The notes under the pieces were generated by a model. That model worked only from the letters and a program-made list of their open reading frames with translations, was not told the origin of the DNA and made no database searches. Below are positions 7,472 to 15,776 of a DNA stretch of 18,165 nucleotides, in pieces (the stretch's first letter is position 1; every line of letters starts with the position of its first letter). Origin of the DNA: Rickettsiales bacterium UBA1997. GTDB taxonomy: Bacteria; Pseudomonadota; Alphaproteobacteria; Rickettsiales; UBA1997. Position numbers and translations under genes: made by a program. Where the stretch lies: the NCBI GenBank assembly GCA_002335845.1, contig DDCV01000060.1:1-18165 (forward strand), in the 5' to 3' direction.

Positions 7472-8859
7472 GATTTATTTATTGAATTAACCAAGGATGC
7501 TTGCTTGCTATGATCGTAAAATTTTTCTTCTTCTCCAACAACCGGACCTTTTTTAATTAACTTTAAAATATAATAGGTGCCCGCGCCAAAAATAAATGTG
7601 TAAACAATAATAAAAATAGCTAAGCTGATAGCAATTTGTGTGCCAATAACAGGCGACAGACTATCGGCAGTTCTTATTACGCCATAAACAGTATAAGGCT
7701 GCCTTCCAACCTCAGTTACAAACCAGCCAGCAAGAACCGCTATAAACCCTGAAGGGGTTAAAGCTGCGCACCAATATAAAAACCATCTAGTTTCAAAAAT
7801 ATTCTTTTTGAAATACAAAAATGCTGCAATAATGCCAGTTAAAATCATGGCAAATCCTATTGCCACCATAACTCTAAAAGACCAAAAAACTATCGCTACC
7901 GGCGGTTGATTTTCTACACCAAAAGATTTTAGACCCTTAATCTCACCATCAGCTTTATGAGTTAATATTATACTGGCCAGCTTTGGAATGGCGATTTCCA
8001 TGTGGTTTTTTTGATTTTCTTGATCAGGAATAGCGAATAATCTTAGAGCTGCGCCTTTTTCATCTTCCCAAATACCCTCCATTGCCGCTACTTTTGCGGG
8101 TTGATGCTTTAAAGTGTTTAAGCCGTGATAATCTCCAACAACCAGCTGAATGGGAGCAATAAAAATTGCCATCAACATTGCTAAAGTAAAGGTAACTTTA
8201 GCATGTTTTACAAATTTATTTTTTAGCAAATAAAAAGCAGAAACTCCGCCAATTACAAAGGCGGTTGTTAAATATGCTGCCAATATCATATGTACAAGTC
8301 GGTAAGGAAAAGACGGATTAAATATAATATCCATCCAACTTGTGGGATATAATAAGCCATCTTCTTTTATTTCAAAGCCTTGCGGAGTTTGCATCCAGCT
8401 ATTAGCTGACAATATCCAAAAAGCAGAAATCAAAGTTCCAACTGCAACAATACAAGTTGAGGTGAAATGCATTCTTTTACTAACCTTGCCCCAGCCAAAC
8501 AACATTATACCAAGAAATGAAGCTTCTAAAAAGAAAGCTGTCAAAACTTCATAACCCAAAAGCGGCCCAATAACATTGCCAACCTTATCAGAAAATAATC
8601 CCCAATTAGTGCCAAATTGATATGACATGACAATGCCAGATACAACGCCCATGCCAAAGCAAACAGCAAATATTTTGATCCACATCTTGTATATTTCGAC
8701 ATAAATCGGATTGTTAGTTCTAAGATATTTATATTCTATTACAGTTAAAAAACTGGCAAGACCTATCGTGACAGCAGGAAAGATAATATGAAAACCAATA
8801 GTGAAGGCAAATTGAATTCTGGCTAGAATTTCAGCATTTGAATTAAGTATCTCCATCAT
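7468..8859 (-). CDS. cydA: Cytochrome bd-type quinol oxidase subunit I (cyanide-insensitive CioA type)
   Basis: The 463-residue protein begins with ARIQFAFTIGFHIIFPAVTI, where H24 corresponds to the high-spin haem ligand. H190 (YRLVHM) corresponds to the low-spin haem b558 histidine. GRQPYTVYGVIRT (from residue 385) is the conserved quinol-oxidase signature. Length and the short Q-loop match the CioA/short-loop class rather than the long-loop E. coli CydA. Such oxidases are poorly inhibited by cyanide and sulfide, which suits the neighbouring sulfide genes. Two ATGs lie in tandem (8857-8859 and 8854-8856); either may be used, and no strong ribosome binding site decides. The promoter carries the palindrome at 8894-8909. 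Confidence 0.95.
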   Translation of the reverse strand: MMEILNSNAEILARIQFAFTIGFHIIFPAVTIGLASFLTVIEYKYLRTNNPIYVEIYKMWIKIFAVCFGMGVVSGIVMSYQFGTNWGLFSDKVGNVIGPLLGYEVLTAFFLEASFLGIMLFGWGKVSKRMHFTSTCIVAVGTLISAFWILSANSWMQTPQGFEIKEDGLLYPTSWMDIIFNPSFPYRLVHMILAAYLTTAFVIGGVSAFYLLKNKFVKHAKVTFTLAMLMAIFIAPIQLVVGDYHGLNTLKHQPAKVAAMEGIWEDEKGAALRLFAIPDQENQKNHMEIAIPKLASIILTHKADGEIKGLKSFGVENQPPVAIVFWSFRVMVAIGFAMILTGIIAAFLYFKKNIFETRWFLYWCAALTPSGFIAVLAGWFVTEVGRQPYTVYGVIRTADSLSPVIGTQIAISLAIFIIVYTFIFGAGTYYILKLIKKGPVVGEEEKFYDHSKQASLVNSINKS

Positions 8860-8884
8860 GTTATTTGTAGATTAAGTTAAATCG

Positions 8885-8919
8885 TAAATATACATTAGAT
8901 ATATCTAATATTATGTCAA
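8885..8919 (-). promoter_or_regulatory. cydA promoter with perfect 16-bp operator palindrome
   Basis: On the minus strand a consensus -35 box TTGACA (plus-strand 8914-8919) is followed, 16 bp on, by TAATGT (8892-8897) as the probable -10. The spacer between them contains the perfect palindrome ATTAGATATATCTAAT (8894-8909). A bound dimer would block RNA polymerase, so this looks like a repressor site. Half-sites and the 4-bp centre match the palindrome before the rhodanese gene (4097-4112). The expected transcript leader is about 25 nt. Confidence 0.7.
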
Positions 8920-9378
8920 GAACTGAACGCAATTTTACACTATAGATGTTTAACAATAAAGCTACACCTTTCTAAGTCTTAATCTATAATTAGTAGAAAA
9001 TGCCGACTGCATGTATCTAGCGACTTATACCAAAATCCAATACAAAAAAGTAAGCACTCTATGAAATAGCTTAATAAGTTTTAAGGTCACAATATTTTGC
9101 CTAAATCATTAATTATAAATTAAAAATAGTACCGTGAGGAGTATAATTAATATCTTGTAAATTTAAATTATTTAGTTACTGATTATTGCCTTAATTGTTA
9201 CGCTTTAAAGCGCCATCTTTTATCTTAAATTTTAGTAACTTTGTAGTTATTGAAAATTTTTATAATCCAGCAACTCTAGATATTATTGAGATTTTAAAAA
9301 TCCTTAATGCCTATAAATCTTTAAGATTTAGGATTTGAGATGATTATATACATATAGTAAAAAATTTATTTTAAAAAA
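8920..9378. other. Non-coding region between the cydA promoter and infA
   Basis: About 460 bp without an ORF of coding character. It contains a solo repeat end (TTATACCAAAATCCA, about 9025-9039) and a nested hairpin at 9298-9336: AAATCCT pairs with AGGATTT, enclosing AAATCTT/AAGATTT. The hairpin ends about 40 bp before infA and may belong to its leader. The promoter for infA-topA must lie here, but I cannot place it with confidence; TATACATATAGT near 9347-9358 is only a candidate -10 region. Confidence 0.45.
9024..9039. repeat. Solo end of the palindromic repeat family (copy E)
   Basis: TTATACCAAAATCCA is identical to the first 15 bases of the left arm of the element at 17457. The following bases diverge and no inverted partner is seen within 300 bp. 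It could be a remnant left after deletion, or chance in AT-rich DNA. Confidence 0.35.
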
Positions 9379-9597
9379 ATGCCCAAAGAGGATTTATTAA
9401 GCATGAACGGTATTGTGATGGAAGTTTTGCCAAATACCATATTTCGTGTTGAGCTTGAAAATGGTCACTTAATCACAGCTCATGCTTCAGGAAAGATTCG
9501 CAAGAATAAAATTAGAGTTCTTAAGGGAGATAAGGTTGAGGTTGAAATGACAACCTATGATTTGACTAAGGGTCGAATAGTTAGAAGAAACGTATAA
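9379..9597 (+). CDS. infA: Translation initiation factor IF-1
   Basis: The 72-residue S1/OB-fold protein has the standard IF-1 length and landmarks: [40 protein letters not shown] and [22 protein letters not shown]-1 occupies the ribosomal A-site region during initiation with IF-2 and IF-3. There is no clear Shine-Dalgarno sequence, only an A/T run before the ATG, as for several genes in this window. topA begins 16 bp after its stop, so the two are probably co-transcribed. Confidence 0.97.
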   Translation: MPKEDLLSMNGIVMEVLPNTIFRVELENGHLITAHASGKIRKNKIRVLKGDKVEVEMTTYDLTKGRIVRRNV

Positions 9598-9612
9598 TTA
9601 AATCCGCCTTTA

Positions 9613-12036
9613 ATGACAAATCTTGTTATTGTTGAATCCCCCGCCAAAGCAAAGACAATTGCTAAATATCTAGGTCCAGGATATGATGTAATAGCTTCGT
9701 TTGGTCATATTCGCGAATTACCAAGTAAAAATGGTTCGGTTGATACCAATAATGACTTTGCTATTAATTATGAAATATCACCAAAATCAACTAAACATGT
9801 CCGTGATATTGTAACCAAAGCTAAAACTTGTACAAAGCTAATTCTTGCACCAGATCCAGATCGAGAGGGGGAGTCTATTGCTTGGCACGTTTTAGAAGTT
9901 CTTAAAAACAAAAAAGCTATTAAGTCAACAATACCAGTGGAAAGAGTTGTTTTTAACTCAATAACAAAATCTGCAGTTAGTGATGCTATAAAAAATCCGC
10001 GTCAAATTAATATGGATTTAGTTAATGCGCAACAAGCCAGAAGAGCGCTTGATTATCTTGTTGGCTTTACCCTGTCACCAGTTTTGTGGCGCAAATTACC
10101 GGGCAGTAAATCAGCTGGCAGAGTTCAGTCAGTTTCTTTGAGGTTAATTTGTGATCGTGAAGATGAAATTGATAAATTTGTTAGCCGAGAATATTGGTCA
10201 ATTAAACTATCTCTTAATAATCAAGATCATGAGCAATTTGAAGCTAATTTAATCGAGGTTGATGGTAAGAAGCTGGAGAAATTCTCTATTCAAAATAAAG
10301 ATCAGGCTGAGATTATCAAAGATAAATTAAAAGAGAAGCAATATCAAATTGCCAAAATTACTAAAAAAGAAGTTAAAAGAAGGCCGCAACCACCTTTTAC
10401 AACTTCTTCAATGCAGCAAGAAGCGGCAAGAAAGCTAGGCTTTTCTGCTAAAAAAACAATGATGGTAGCACAAAAGCTTTATGAAGGCATTGACATTGGC
10501 GGATCGACTCAGGGTTTGATAACTTATATGAGAACTGATTCAATTGAAGTTGCTCCAGAAGGTTTAAAAAACGCTCGCAGTGCCATTGAAATATTATATG
10601 GTAAAAAATATTTGCCAAAGCAGCCCAATCATTTTAAGAGTAAGGTTAAAAATGCACAAGAAGCCCACGAATCAATTAGACCAACTGACTTTTCTTTGAA
10701 TCCTGATAAAATTAGAAATAATCTTGATCAGGACCAATTTTCCTTATACGATCTAATATGGAAAAGAATGATGGCATCACAAATGTCAGATGCTATTTTT
10801 GATCAAGTTGTGATTGATATTGTTACTATCCCAAGCTATGGTAAAGCTAGAACTGTTGGTACTACGATTAAATTTGACGGATTTTATAAGGTTTATCGTG
10901 AAGATAGAGATGATGAAAAAGAAGAGGATAAGCAAAATTTACCAAAATTATCAGAAGATGAAAATCTTAGTTTAAATGAAGTTAGGCCCAATCAGCACTT
11001 CACTGAACCACCGCCAAGATATTCTGAAGCTAGCCTTATTAAAAAAATGGAAGAATTAGGAATTGGTCGCCCATCAACATATGCCACTATTATTTCTGTT
11101 ATCCAAGATCGTGGCTATGTTCGTATTGATAAAAAAAGATTTTTTCCAGAAGAAAGAGGTCGCATTGTAACGACATTTTTAAAAGAATTTTTTGCTAAAT
11201 ATGTTGAGTATAGCTACACAGCAGATCTAGAAAATGAACTTGACTATATATCTAATGGCGACATTGAGTGGAACCATTTTTTAGCAAAATTTTGGAAGGA
11301 TTTTAGTAGTGATACAACGCAAGTTAGCGAAAAATCATTTCAAGAAGTGCTCGATGTATTAAATGAAAAGGTTGGTGAACATGTATTTGGTCGAGATGAT
11401 ACAGGAAAAATAAATGATTCTTGCGCATCATGCAAAGATGGAAAATTATCACTACGCTTAGGTAAATTTGGCTCTTTTATAGGTTGCTCAAACTATCCTG
11501 ATTGCAAAAATAGTCGTAAAATTTTTATTGATGAAGCAAGTGAAACAAGCGGCGATAATAAATCTGGTTTTGAACCAAGAAATATCGGTGCTGATCCTGC
11601 TACCGGACTTGAGATGCAAGTTAAATTAGGTCCCTATGGCCCTTATATTGAGTTGCTGGGCAGTGAAATAGCTGCTGGTGAGGAGATAGTGAATGGCAAA
11701 AAGAAGAAAATTCGTGCTAAAAAGCCAAAAAGAGTTGCAATTCCCAAGGGAATTAATCCATCTGAAATAGACTCTAAAGTTGCTGCTAAGTTACTAACAT
11801 TGCCACGCGAAGTTGGATTACATCCAGAAAATGGTGAAAAAATACTTGCAAGTATCGGGCCATTTGGTCCTTATCTTCTTTACGATAAGCAGTTTTTTTC
11901 GGTAAAGGATGACGACATTTTGGAGATTGGACTTAATCGCTCCGTTGATTTAATTGCTACTTTGATTGAAAAAAAGAAACACGCCCCCAAAAGACCAAAA
12001 AGAAAATATCCAATCAAGAAAAAGTCAAAAAAATAA
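9613..12036 (+). CDS. topA: DNA topoisomerase I (type IA)
   Basis: The 807-residue enzyme relaxes negative supercoils by single-strand passage. The N-terminal TOPRIM domain shows VIVESPAKAKTI and the metal-binding DPDREGE. The catalytic tyrosine is Y305 in GLITYMRTDS, and GIGRPSTYA and a clear QQEAARKLGFSAKKTM segment complete the core. One C4 zinc ribbon remains in the tail (C604, C607, C625, C631; C-x2-C-x17-C-x5-C). It is followed by two zinc-less repeats with GPYGPYIEL and GPFGPYLLY, as in other alphaproteobacterial TopA, and a lysine-rich end. Length fits the family. A degraded repeat begins four bases after the stop. Confidence 0.97.
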   Translation: MTNLVIVESPAKAKTIAKYLGPGYDVIASFGHIRELPSKNGSVDTNNDFAINYEISPKSTKHVRDIVTKAKTCTKLILAPDPDREGESIAWHVLEVLKNKKAIKSTIPVERVVFNSITKSAVSDAIKNPRQINMDLVNAQQARRALDYLVGFTLSPVLWRKLPGSKSAGRVQSVSLRLICDREDEIDKFVSREYWSIKLSLNNQDHEQFEANLIEVDGKKLEKFSIQNKDQAEIIKDKLKEKQYQIAKITKKEVKRRPQPPFTTSSMQQEAARKLGFSAKKTMMVAQKLYEGIDIGGSTQGLITYMRTDSIEVAPEGLKNARSAIEILYGKKYLPKQPNHFKSKVKNAQEAHESIRPTDFSLNPDKIRNNLDQDQFSLYDLIWKRMMASQMSDAIFDQVVIDIVTIPSYGKARTVGTTIKFDGFYKVYREDRDDEKEEDKQNLPKLSEDENLSLNEVRPNQHFTEPPPRYSEASLIKKMEELGIGRPSTYATIISVIQDRGYVRIDKKRFFPEERGRIVTTFLKEFFAKYVEYSYTADLENELDYISNGDIEWNHFLAKFWKDFSSDTTQVSEKSFQEVLDVLNEKVGEHVFGRDDTGKINDSCASCKDGKLSLRLGKFGSFIGCSNYPDCKNSRKIFIDEASETSGDNKSGFEPRNIGADPATGLEMQVKLGPYGPYIELLGSEIAAGEEIVNGKKKKIRAKKPKRVAIPKGINPSEIDSKVAAKLLTLPREVGLHPENGEKILASIGPFGPYLLYDKQFFSVKDDDILEIGLNRSVDLIATLIEKKKHAPKRPKRKYPIKKKSKK

Positions 12037-12483
12037 TAATACTAAAAGCTATATTTAAAATAGGTTAGCATTTATTAATTTTTAGCTTCATCTTTTTGTT
12101 TTTAAAAGCTATAAATCTTCAGCGCTTATCGGCATAATATCAATTCTAGATATTTTGAGATTTGATTTATTCTTTAGAAAAATTATTCACTAGCACTTCA
12201 AGTTTTCTAAAATAATTATTGCTTGACCTTTTTTAATTGGCTTTTTGTAACCCAGATTGTATTTGGAGTGGTTAAAATTGAGCTATATTTTTTCTTAAAT
12301 TTGTTATTTAATTAAATGATTTGCTTTCTCATTGAGTGCTCATAATAACAAAATCAACTTTAAGATTTAAAAATATTTAAGGTTAGAATTTAAAGAAAAG
12401 CCTCCTATATAAAAATTTCAATTTTTTTTAGAGTTTTTGTATGTAAGGATTTTTTTTGCGACCCAATATTTAAAAATATTTTA
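12037..12483. other. Non-coding region between topA and the histidine kinase
   Basis: A 447-bp gap without a gene. Its first 100 bp are repeat copy B. Further on, TTTAGAAAA (12173-12181) pairs perfectly with TTTTCTAAA (12203-12211) across a 21-base loop. AATATTT/AAATATT (12465-12480) forms a short hairpin directly before the kinase start. The promoter for the kinase should be here but is not identifiable with confidence. Confidence 0.45.
12040..12137. repeat. Palindromic repeat element, copy B (degraded left half)
   Basis: From about 12051 this sequence aligns with 1471-1556 of copy A with only a few differences; for example TTTTAGCTTCATCTTTTTG and the following T-rich run are shared. The outer end is decayed (TACTAAAAGCTATATTTAAA against TACCAAAAACCATCTTTAAA in copy A), and no matching right arm follows. 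It looks like an old copy that lost its 3' half. It lies immediately after topA. Confidence 0.7.
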
Positions 12484-14430
12484 ATGGAGGCAGATTTGCT
12501 AAATATTACCAAGGATCATTTTTTTCAAAAGAGAATGCTTGAAGATCATGATAATCTTCATATAAGCAACGATGAATTGGTTAAAATTCAAGATGAAAAC
12601 TTTGTGCAAAATAATTTTTTAAATCAAATTACCAAAGATCTAGATTTCAGTAATGACGCCACTATATTGTGCCAGTCTAAGATCAAAAATCCTAATTTTT
12701 TTTCCATCATCTATAGCAATAAGGCCTTTCAAGAGTTATTTGATGTTTTAAATGAAGATATCTTTGGCAAAAGTTATGATTTTTTATTAGAAGAGTTTAA
12801 TTTAGATTATTCTTCCGAAGACCAAATTGAGTATTTCCGACTTATTAAAGATATCAAAGACTTTCACCCATGCTCAATCATAGTATCAATTCCTGGTCAA
12901 GATAATGCTGGTAATGATCATGATAAAAAAAGATTTAAAATAGATTTTAAGCCCGATAATTTTATTGATGATTTAGGCAGGAGGCATGCAAAATTCGTTT
13001 TCCATCGAATATCAAAATTAGATGAAGAATCTAAAAAAAGTTTTAATAAAAATAATACTTATGACGAGATGAGTGCCAAACAAAAATCTCGTCAAGAAAG
13101 TGAAACTCTCCTCAAGGGAATTGAAAGAGCTCTTCATAATGAAAGATTGTTGCGAAAAATAGCTTCTTTCATTATATCCGATATGCCAATTGATGAGATC
13201 GCTAATAAAGTTGCCAAATCAATATGCCAACATTTTCGTGTCGATCGCTGCATAATACATGACTATCGTAGCTCGCAGACTAGTTTTGTAGTTGAATATT
13301 GCGATACAAATATCAAAAATATTTTTGATAATAATAATCCTAACAGAATAAAATTACTAACTAAATATATTGATTTTCAGAATGCATTTTACAAAAAACA
13401 TTCAGGAAAAGATAGTAAAAGCTGGGTGGCCATAGCTAATAATATAGCTGAAGATAATAATTTTTATGATATTCGAGATATCTGTAAAGATTTTCAAATT
13501 GCCACACAAATTGCTGTTACTACTGTATTTAATAATGAGGTTAATGGCGGTATATATATACATCAATCACAGAATAGATCTTGGCTAGCTGATGAAATCG
13601 AGGTTATTGAAATGATAGCGGATCAATTATCGATAGCGATAGATAGGTCGGTATCGGTAGAAAAAGTTATGGTTAGTAATCATGCTTTAATGGAAAAAAC
13701 TGTTGAATTGAGGCAGGCTCTAAAGAAAGAGCAAGAAATGCGTAAAATGCAAAATGAGTTTGTGGCTTTGGTTTCTCACGAATTCAAAACCCCACTACAA
13801 ATTATTGATGGCACAAGAGAATTGCTGCATAGAAAAGTAAAAAATATCAATCTTCAAGACCCTTCAATTGAAAAATGTTTTGATCGTATTAAGTCTGGAA
13901 TTCAGCGCATGAATGGCTTGATAGGAAGCACTTTAAATCTAGCCAGGATGGAGAGTAGTGATGGCAAAATTAACATTGAGGCAAGTGATTTTGATATCCA
14001 AAAATTTATTTATGATATAATTGATAAGAACTCTAACCTAGCACAAAATCGCAATATAAAGTTCTTAATTAATATTAAAGACTTGCCACAAAAAATAAGC
14101 GGTGACCCTAAGCTGCTAGAGCATTCCTTTAATAATATTATTTCAAATGCCATTAAATACTCAAAAAATAATGGCTCTGTAAAAATTATAGCAAAATCTA
14201 ATAATGAAAAAATAGCCATTAGAGTTGTCGATAGTGGTATTGGAATACCTAAAGATGATTTGCGCAACATAGGTCAGAAATTTTTTAGAGCCAATAATAC
14301 CCTATCCGTTGCTGGAACCGGTATTGGATTATATCTCTCAAAGAATTTTATTAATCTGCATGGCGGAAATCTAGTAATTGATAGCGAGATTGATGTTGGA
14401 ACCTCCATCACGGTTACATTGCCAAGATAA
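12484..14430 (+). CDS. Cytoplasmic hybrid-sensor-type histidine kinase (PAS-like, GAF, HisKA, HATPase)
   Basis: The 648-residue protein lacks membrane segments. Residues about 45-185 look PAS-like, and about 225-395 look like a GAF domain (MPIDEIANKVAKSICQHFRVDRC through MIADQLSIAIDRS). A coiled coil at about 400-425 leads into the HisKA helix. H432 in FVALVSHEFKTPLQ is the phosphorylated histidine. The ATPase domain has the N-box with N551 and N555, G1 DSGIGIP (D583) and G2 GTGIGLYLSKNF (from G611). No receiver domain is fused and no response regulator is adjacent, so it is an orphan kinase with unknown partner and signal. ATG 12484 has no Shine-Dalgarno and follows a hairpin; ATG 12535, preceded by AAGAGA, is an alternative start. 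Confidence 0.9.
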   Translation: MEADLLNITKDHFFQKRMLEDHDNLHISNDELVKIQDENFVQNNFLNQITKDLDFSNDATILCQSKIKNPNFFSIIYSNKAFQELFDVLNEDIFGKSYDFLLEEFNLDYSSEDQIEYFRLIKDIKDFHPCSIIVSIPGQDNAGNDHDKKRFKIDFKPDNFIDDLGRRHAKFVFHRISKLDEESKKSFNKNNTYDEMSAKQKSRQESETLLKGIERALHNERLLRKIASFIISDMPIDEIANKVAKSICQHFRVDRCIIHDYRSSQTSFVVEYCDTNIKNIFDNNNPNRIKLLTKYIDFQNAFYKKHSGKDSKSWVAIANNIAEDNNFYDIRDICKDFQIATQIAVTTVFNNEVNGGIYIHQSQNRSWLADEIEVIEMIADQLSIAIDRSVSVEKVMVSNHALMEKTVELRQALKKEQEMRKMQNEFVALVSHEFKTPLQIIDGTRELLHRKVKNINLQDPSIEKCFDRIKSGIQRMNGLIGSTLNLARMESSDGKINIEASDFDIQKFIYDIIDKNSNLAQNRNIKFLINIKDLPQKISGDPKLLEHSFNNIISNAIKYSKNNGSVKIIAKSNNEKIAIRVVDSGIGIPKDDLRNIGQKFFRANNTLSVAGTGIGLYLSKNFINLHGGNLVIDSEIDVGTSITVTLPR

Positions 14431-14600
14431 AATATATGTCGCTATTGATTATATTAAAATAATAATTAATACCATTCACAGTCCTATAGACTACTTATAA
14501 ATAGATATCTTTTAAGGTTTTATTATTATATCAAATCTTATAAAATTAAAATATTTACAAGCTGCAACATATCATTATTGCAAATCAAGATTATTTAAAA
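14431..14600. other. Non-coding spacer before the porin-like gene
   Basis: 170 bp with no gene and no strong terminator. It is very AT-rich and probably contains the promoter of the downstream outer-membrane protein; no boxes can be assigned with confidence. Confidence 0.3.
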
Positions 14601-15710
14601 ATGAAATTACCGATACAAGCCTTTTTATGCTTCTTATTATTTGTCACAAACTCATTTGCTGATAGTTATCCTAAAGTTAGCGGGGATATTCTTTTGATGG
14701 GTCAAGCTGATTATATATCTTCAACCGAAGCAACAAATATTAAAAAAAATAATATCTTTCTTTATTCTGAAGCTGATTTTGCTTTAAACTTTGATAAAAA
14801 TTGGTCTATCAAGACTCAGTGGCGTTCATTTCCCAATTCTCAGATTAGATCACATCAATATTATGACTTTAATAGATTTTATAGCTTCAATGACGGAGAT
14901 AGAGGTATTAATGTAGATGATCAAGCCGTTGTTATTGAGGAGCTAAAGCTTGATTTCAAAAATGAAGATTTAAATTTTTATTTAGGAAAATTTGATCCAG
15001 GGTTTGGTAACGCTCATCATAAATCAAAAAGACTCGGTGTATTCACTTGGCAGTTTAACGAAGATTATAATCTTCGAGAAAAGATAGGTGGTGGTATATC
15101 AGCATTATTAGAAAATAGTATTATCTCATTTAGTACATTTTTTAATGATACAACGGGACTTAGTAAAAGCACTGTTCAAGAAAGGGGTAGAGCTAGTAGA
15201 GATTCTGGAATTGCTGGTAGCAATGGCACGCTTTCATCCTATTTAGTAGAAATTGACGGTAAGGATTTTTTTGGCGTTGAGAACCTTTATTATAATTTTG
15301 GCTATAGAGATCTTGGTATAGATAACGCTTTAAATCGTCGCGGAGAAACTGGTTATGTTGCTGGATTTGAATATCTTTATCATCTTAGCTCTAAAACAAA
15401 ATTTGTGCCATTATTTGAGGCTGTAAAGATTGATGATTTTGGTGGCGCTAAGGGACGCGATGCCTTATATTATACTCTTTCTTTAGTTGCTAATTATAGT
15501 AGTTGGAGTGCTAGCACAACTTATAATAAAAGAGAAATTAAATCCGGCAATCAAGATGGTACTAAAATAGCTGATAATATGTTGCAAGCAACAATCGGTT
15601 ATAAAATTAATAGAAACATGACGCTTGATGTCACTAGAGCTCAAATTAAAGAAAGTGGTCACAAATCAACTATTTTTGGCGCTAATTTGAGTTATTTATA
15701 TCAATTTTAA
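14601..15710 (+). CDS. Outer-membrane beta-barrel protein (porin-like)
   Basis: The 369-residue protein starts with a Sec signal peptide (MKLPIQAFLCFLLFVTNSFA, cleavage after A20 predicted). The mature part consists of alternating strands rich in aromatic residues and glycine, such as WSIKTQWRSF, LNFYLGKFDPGFGN and SWSASTTYNKREI. It ends in SYLYQF, a C-terminal phenylalanine of the kind recognised by the BAM complex. No periplasmic N-terminal domain is seen. It resembles general or phosphate-selective type porins in outline, but I cannot assign a substrate. It stands alone, with a palindromic element between it and the convergent queH. Confidence 0.75.
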   Translation: MKLPIQAFLCFLLFVTNSFADSYPKVSGDILLMGQADYISSTEATNIKKNNIFLYSEADFALNFDKNWSIKTQWRSFPNSQIRSHQYYDFNRFYSFNDGDRGINVDDQAVVIEELKLDFKNEDLNFYLGKFDPGFGNAHHKSKRLGVFTWQFNEDYNLREKIGGGISALLENSIISFSTFFNDTTGLSKSTVQERGRASRDSGIAGSNGTLSSYLVEIDGKDFFGVENLYYNFGYRDLGIDNALNRRGETGYVAGFEYLYHLSSKTKFVPLFEAVKIDDFGGAKGRDALYYTLSLVANYSSWSASTTYNKREIKSGNQDGTKIADNMLQATIGYKINRNMTLDVTRAQIKESGHKSTIFGANLSYLYQF

Positions 15711-15730
15711 TTAAAAAATAAATTCAGAGC

Positions 15731-15776
15731 CTAATACCAAGTTGCAATCTATTTTAAAGATGATTTTTGGTATTAG
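15731..15776. repeat. Palindromic repeat element, copy D (short form), between porin-like gene and queH
   Basis: CTAATACCAA (15731-15740) pairs perfectly with TTGGTATTAG (15767-15776), enclosing 26 bases. The right arm, AAAGATGATTTTTGGTAT, is nearly the TAAAGATGGATTTTGGTAT end of the other elements, so this is a short family member. It may act as a two-way terminator for the convergent genes. It overlaps the 3' end of queH by 23 bp and encodes the last residues of that protein. Confidence 0.65.

Noticed and set aside
12173..12211. Inverted repeat TTTAGAAAA/TTTTCTAAA as a topA terminator
   Set aside because: The stem is pure A/T apart from one G-C pair, the loop is 21 bases, and no T run follows; it could be chance in AT-rich DNA.
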